From NCBI GenBank assembly GCA_955652195.1, contig CATPBC010000192.1:1-6397 (forward strand): a stretch of DNA of 6,397 nucleotides. Reading direction: 5' to 3'. Below are positions 5,517 through 6,397 of this stretch, piece after piece. The DNA comes from an uncultured Xanthobacteraceae bacterium. Its GTDB lineage: Bacteria; Pseudomonadota; Alphaproteobacteria; Rhizobiales; Xanthobacteraceae. The position numbers and the translations under genes are program-made. Below the pieces are notes generated by a model. That model was not told the DNA's origin and did not search any database. It saw only the letters and a program-made list of their open reading frames with translations. Positions within the stretch are counted from its first letter, which is position 1. The number at the start of each line of letters is the position of its first letter.

Positions 5517-6326
5517 CTAGCCCTTGATCTGGCGGCCGGCGCGGGCGTCCGCAATCAAGGCCGTGAACGCAGTAAGCGCCGCTTTGGCGGTGTTGGCATA
5601 GGTTTCCGTCGTCGCCTCGAGCCACTTCTCGCCATAGCCGATGGCGGTATGTACGAGCCGCACGCGGCCGTCCAGCCACGGTCCGCCGCCGAAGCCGCCG
5701 ATCACTGGGATTTTCACTGCCGCAGCAACCGCGGCGCCGGCGATTGGACCGGAATTGGTGAAATCGAGGAGCGCGGCGCCCGCCGCCTCGAGTAACTTGG
5801 CCTCCGCGATCAGCTTGGCCGATGCCTCGGCGCTGGCCTGCGCCGCCGGCGAATTCTGCGCGCTGTATGGGATGCCGTATTTGCCCGCAGTCTGCGGCGT
5901 CAGTCCGAATTGCGCGAACACCGGAATGCCAGCATCAACGAGCGCGCGCACGACTTCGGAAAATTCCGCCGCGGCGTCGACCTTGATTATGTCGGCGCCG
6001 CCTTCGCCAATAAGGCGGCGCGCCGCTGCGAGCGCGGCAGCTTTGCCGTTTTGCACCGGCCCATAGGGCATGTCGCAGCTGACCAGCGCGCGTTCGGTGC
6101 CGCGCCGCACCGCCTTGCAGCAGATCAATATCTCGTCGAGCGTGACGTCGAGCACCTCGGAGCGGCCCCACAGATTGACGCCGACCGAATCGCCGATCGA
6201 GATGAAGTCAAATCCGGCACGGTCGGCGATGCGCGCGATCTGATAATCCCAGGCGACGAGCCCGACGCTTTTCTTGCCTTCCCGCTTCATACGCTGGAGC
6301 CGGGAAATGGTGACTTTACCGTCCAT
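5517..6326 (-). CDS. PanB-family (3-methyl-2-oxobutanoate hydroxymethyltransferase-like) TIM-barrel protein with altered active site
   Basis: A protein of 269 aa, close to the roughly 264 aa of E. coli PanB. It matches the family along its length: TISRLQRMK (6-14), the metal loop GDSVGVNLWG (45-54), KAVRRG (71-76), CDMPYG (84-89), GADIIKVD (110-117), GLTPQT (141-146) and KIPVIG (205-210). True PanB condenses 5,10-methylenetetrahydrofolate with 2-oxoisovalerate to ketopantoate. Compared from memory with E. coli PanB, Asp45, Asp84 and Lys112 are kept (Asp46, Asp85, Lys115). However, Glu114 is Asp117, His136 is Gln139, and the catalytic-base position Glu181 is Thr190 in an ungapped alignment between AGA and IPVIG. 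The Mg-binding barrel is therefore retained while the PanB-specific chemistry looks lost. The protein may act as another enzyme of the isocitrate lyase/PEP-mutase superfamily. AGAGGA precedes ATG 6326 by 4 nt. It is the first gene of an operon with the alpha/beta hydrolase. The panB symbol is deliberately withheld. Confidence 0.85.
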   Translation of the reverse strand: MDGKVTISRLQRMKREGKKSVGLVAWDYQIARIADRAGFDFISIGDSVGVNLWGRSEVLDVTLDEILICCKAVRRGTERALVSCDMPYGPVQNGKAAALAAARRLIGEGGADIIKVDAAAEFSEVVRALVDAGIPVFAQFGLTPQTAGKYGIPYSAQNSPAAQASAEASAKLIAEAKLLEAAGAALLDFTNSGPIAGAAVAAAVKIPVIGGFGGGPWLDGRVRLVHTAIGYGEKWLEATTETYANTAKAALTAFTALIADARAGRQIKG

Positions 6327-6344
6327 CGAGTCCTCTAGTGTGGT

Positions 6345-6397
6345 GGATTTGAAGTTCCTACGATTAAGCGGCTGGCTCGGATAGGAACTTCAAATCC
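6345..6397. repeat. Perfect 16-bp inverted repeat at the window edge
   Basis: GGATTTGAAGTTCCTA (6345-6360) and TAGGAACTTCAAATCC (6382-6397) are exact reverse complements separated by 21 nt. The right arm ends at the last base of the window, so the true palindrome may be longer. The left arm may extend outward through CTAGTGTGGT (6335-6344), which borders the AGAGGA ribosome-binding site of the PanB-like gene. In the minus-strand transcript the repeat could form a stem about 20 nt upstream of the start codon. It could be a dispersed intergenic repeat, a regulatory stem, or the terminator region of a gene beyond the edge. Confidence 0.8.

Noticed and set aside
4636..5679. 347-codon minus-strand frame overlapping the hydrolase and the PanB-like gene
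   Set aside because: It is an off-frame translation of two recognised genes, extremely Arg-rich, with no domain.
5910..6338. 142-codon plus-strand frame antisense to the PanB-like gene
   Set aside because: It is antisense to a full-length family match and has no recognisable domain or ribosome-binding site.

Overview
The window looks like chromosomal DNA of an alphaproteobacterium of the order Hyphomicrobiales (Rhizobiales), probably near Bradyrhizobium, Rhodopseudomonas or Xanthobacteraceae. The evidence is high GC with strong G/C third-position bias, an intergenic palindrome of the type scattered through these genomes right after the first gene (325-373), and a sensor kinase whose H-box follows a pattern common in this group. 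No tRNA, rRNA, CRISPR array, transposase or phage gene was seen.

Layout, left to right. (1) Plus strand, 2-1420: the 3' end of a zinc-type medium-chain dehydrogenase, the palindrome, an unrecognised conserved-looking 174-aa protein, and a small VOC/glyoxalase-fold protein that probably starts at a TTG codon. (2) Minus strand, 1424-2086: two small genes of unknown function that are tandem paralogues. Their C-terminal 56 residues align without a gap, so this stretch is not empty. (3) Plus strand, 2141-4594, divergent from (2): an 817-aa soluble hybrid histidine kinase with three tandem PAS domains of exactly 128 residues each, a HisKA/HATPase_c core and a C-terminal receiver. (4) Minus strand, 4653-6326, convergent with the kinase: a two-gene unit encoding a PanB-family TIM-barrel protein followed 9 nt later by an alpha/beta hydrolase whose nucleophile elbow carries Cys instead of Ser. 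(5) At the right edge, upstream of that unit, a perfect 16-bp inverted repeat reaches the last base of the window and is probably the inner part of a longer palindrome.

The right-hand operon looks like small-molecule catabolism: a C-C bond enzyme of the PanB/PEP-mutase superfamily plus a hydrolase. The PanB-family protein has lost residues that true ketopantoate hydroxymethyltransferases use, so a pantothenate role is doubtful. The kinase has no response regulator or transport gene beside it in this window, so its input and output are unknown. Points of most interest are the degenerate PanB-like active site, the pair of small paralogues divergent from the kinase, the Cys-nucleophile hydrolase, the 384-bp PAS repeats and the edge palindrome.
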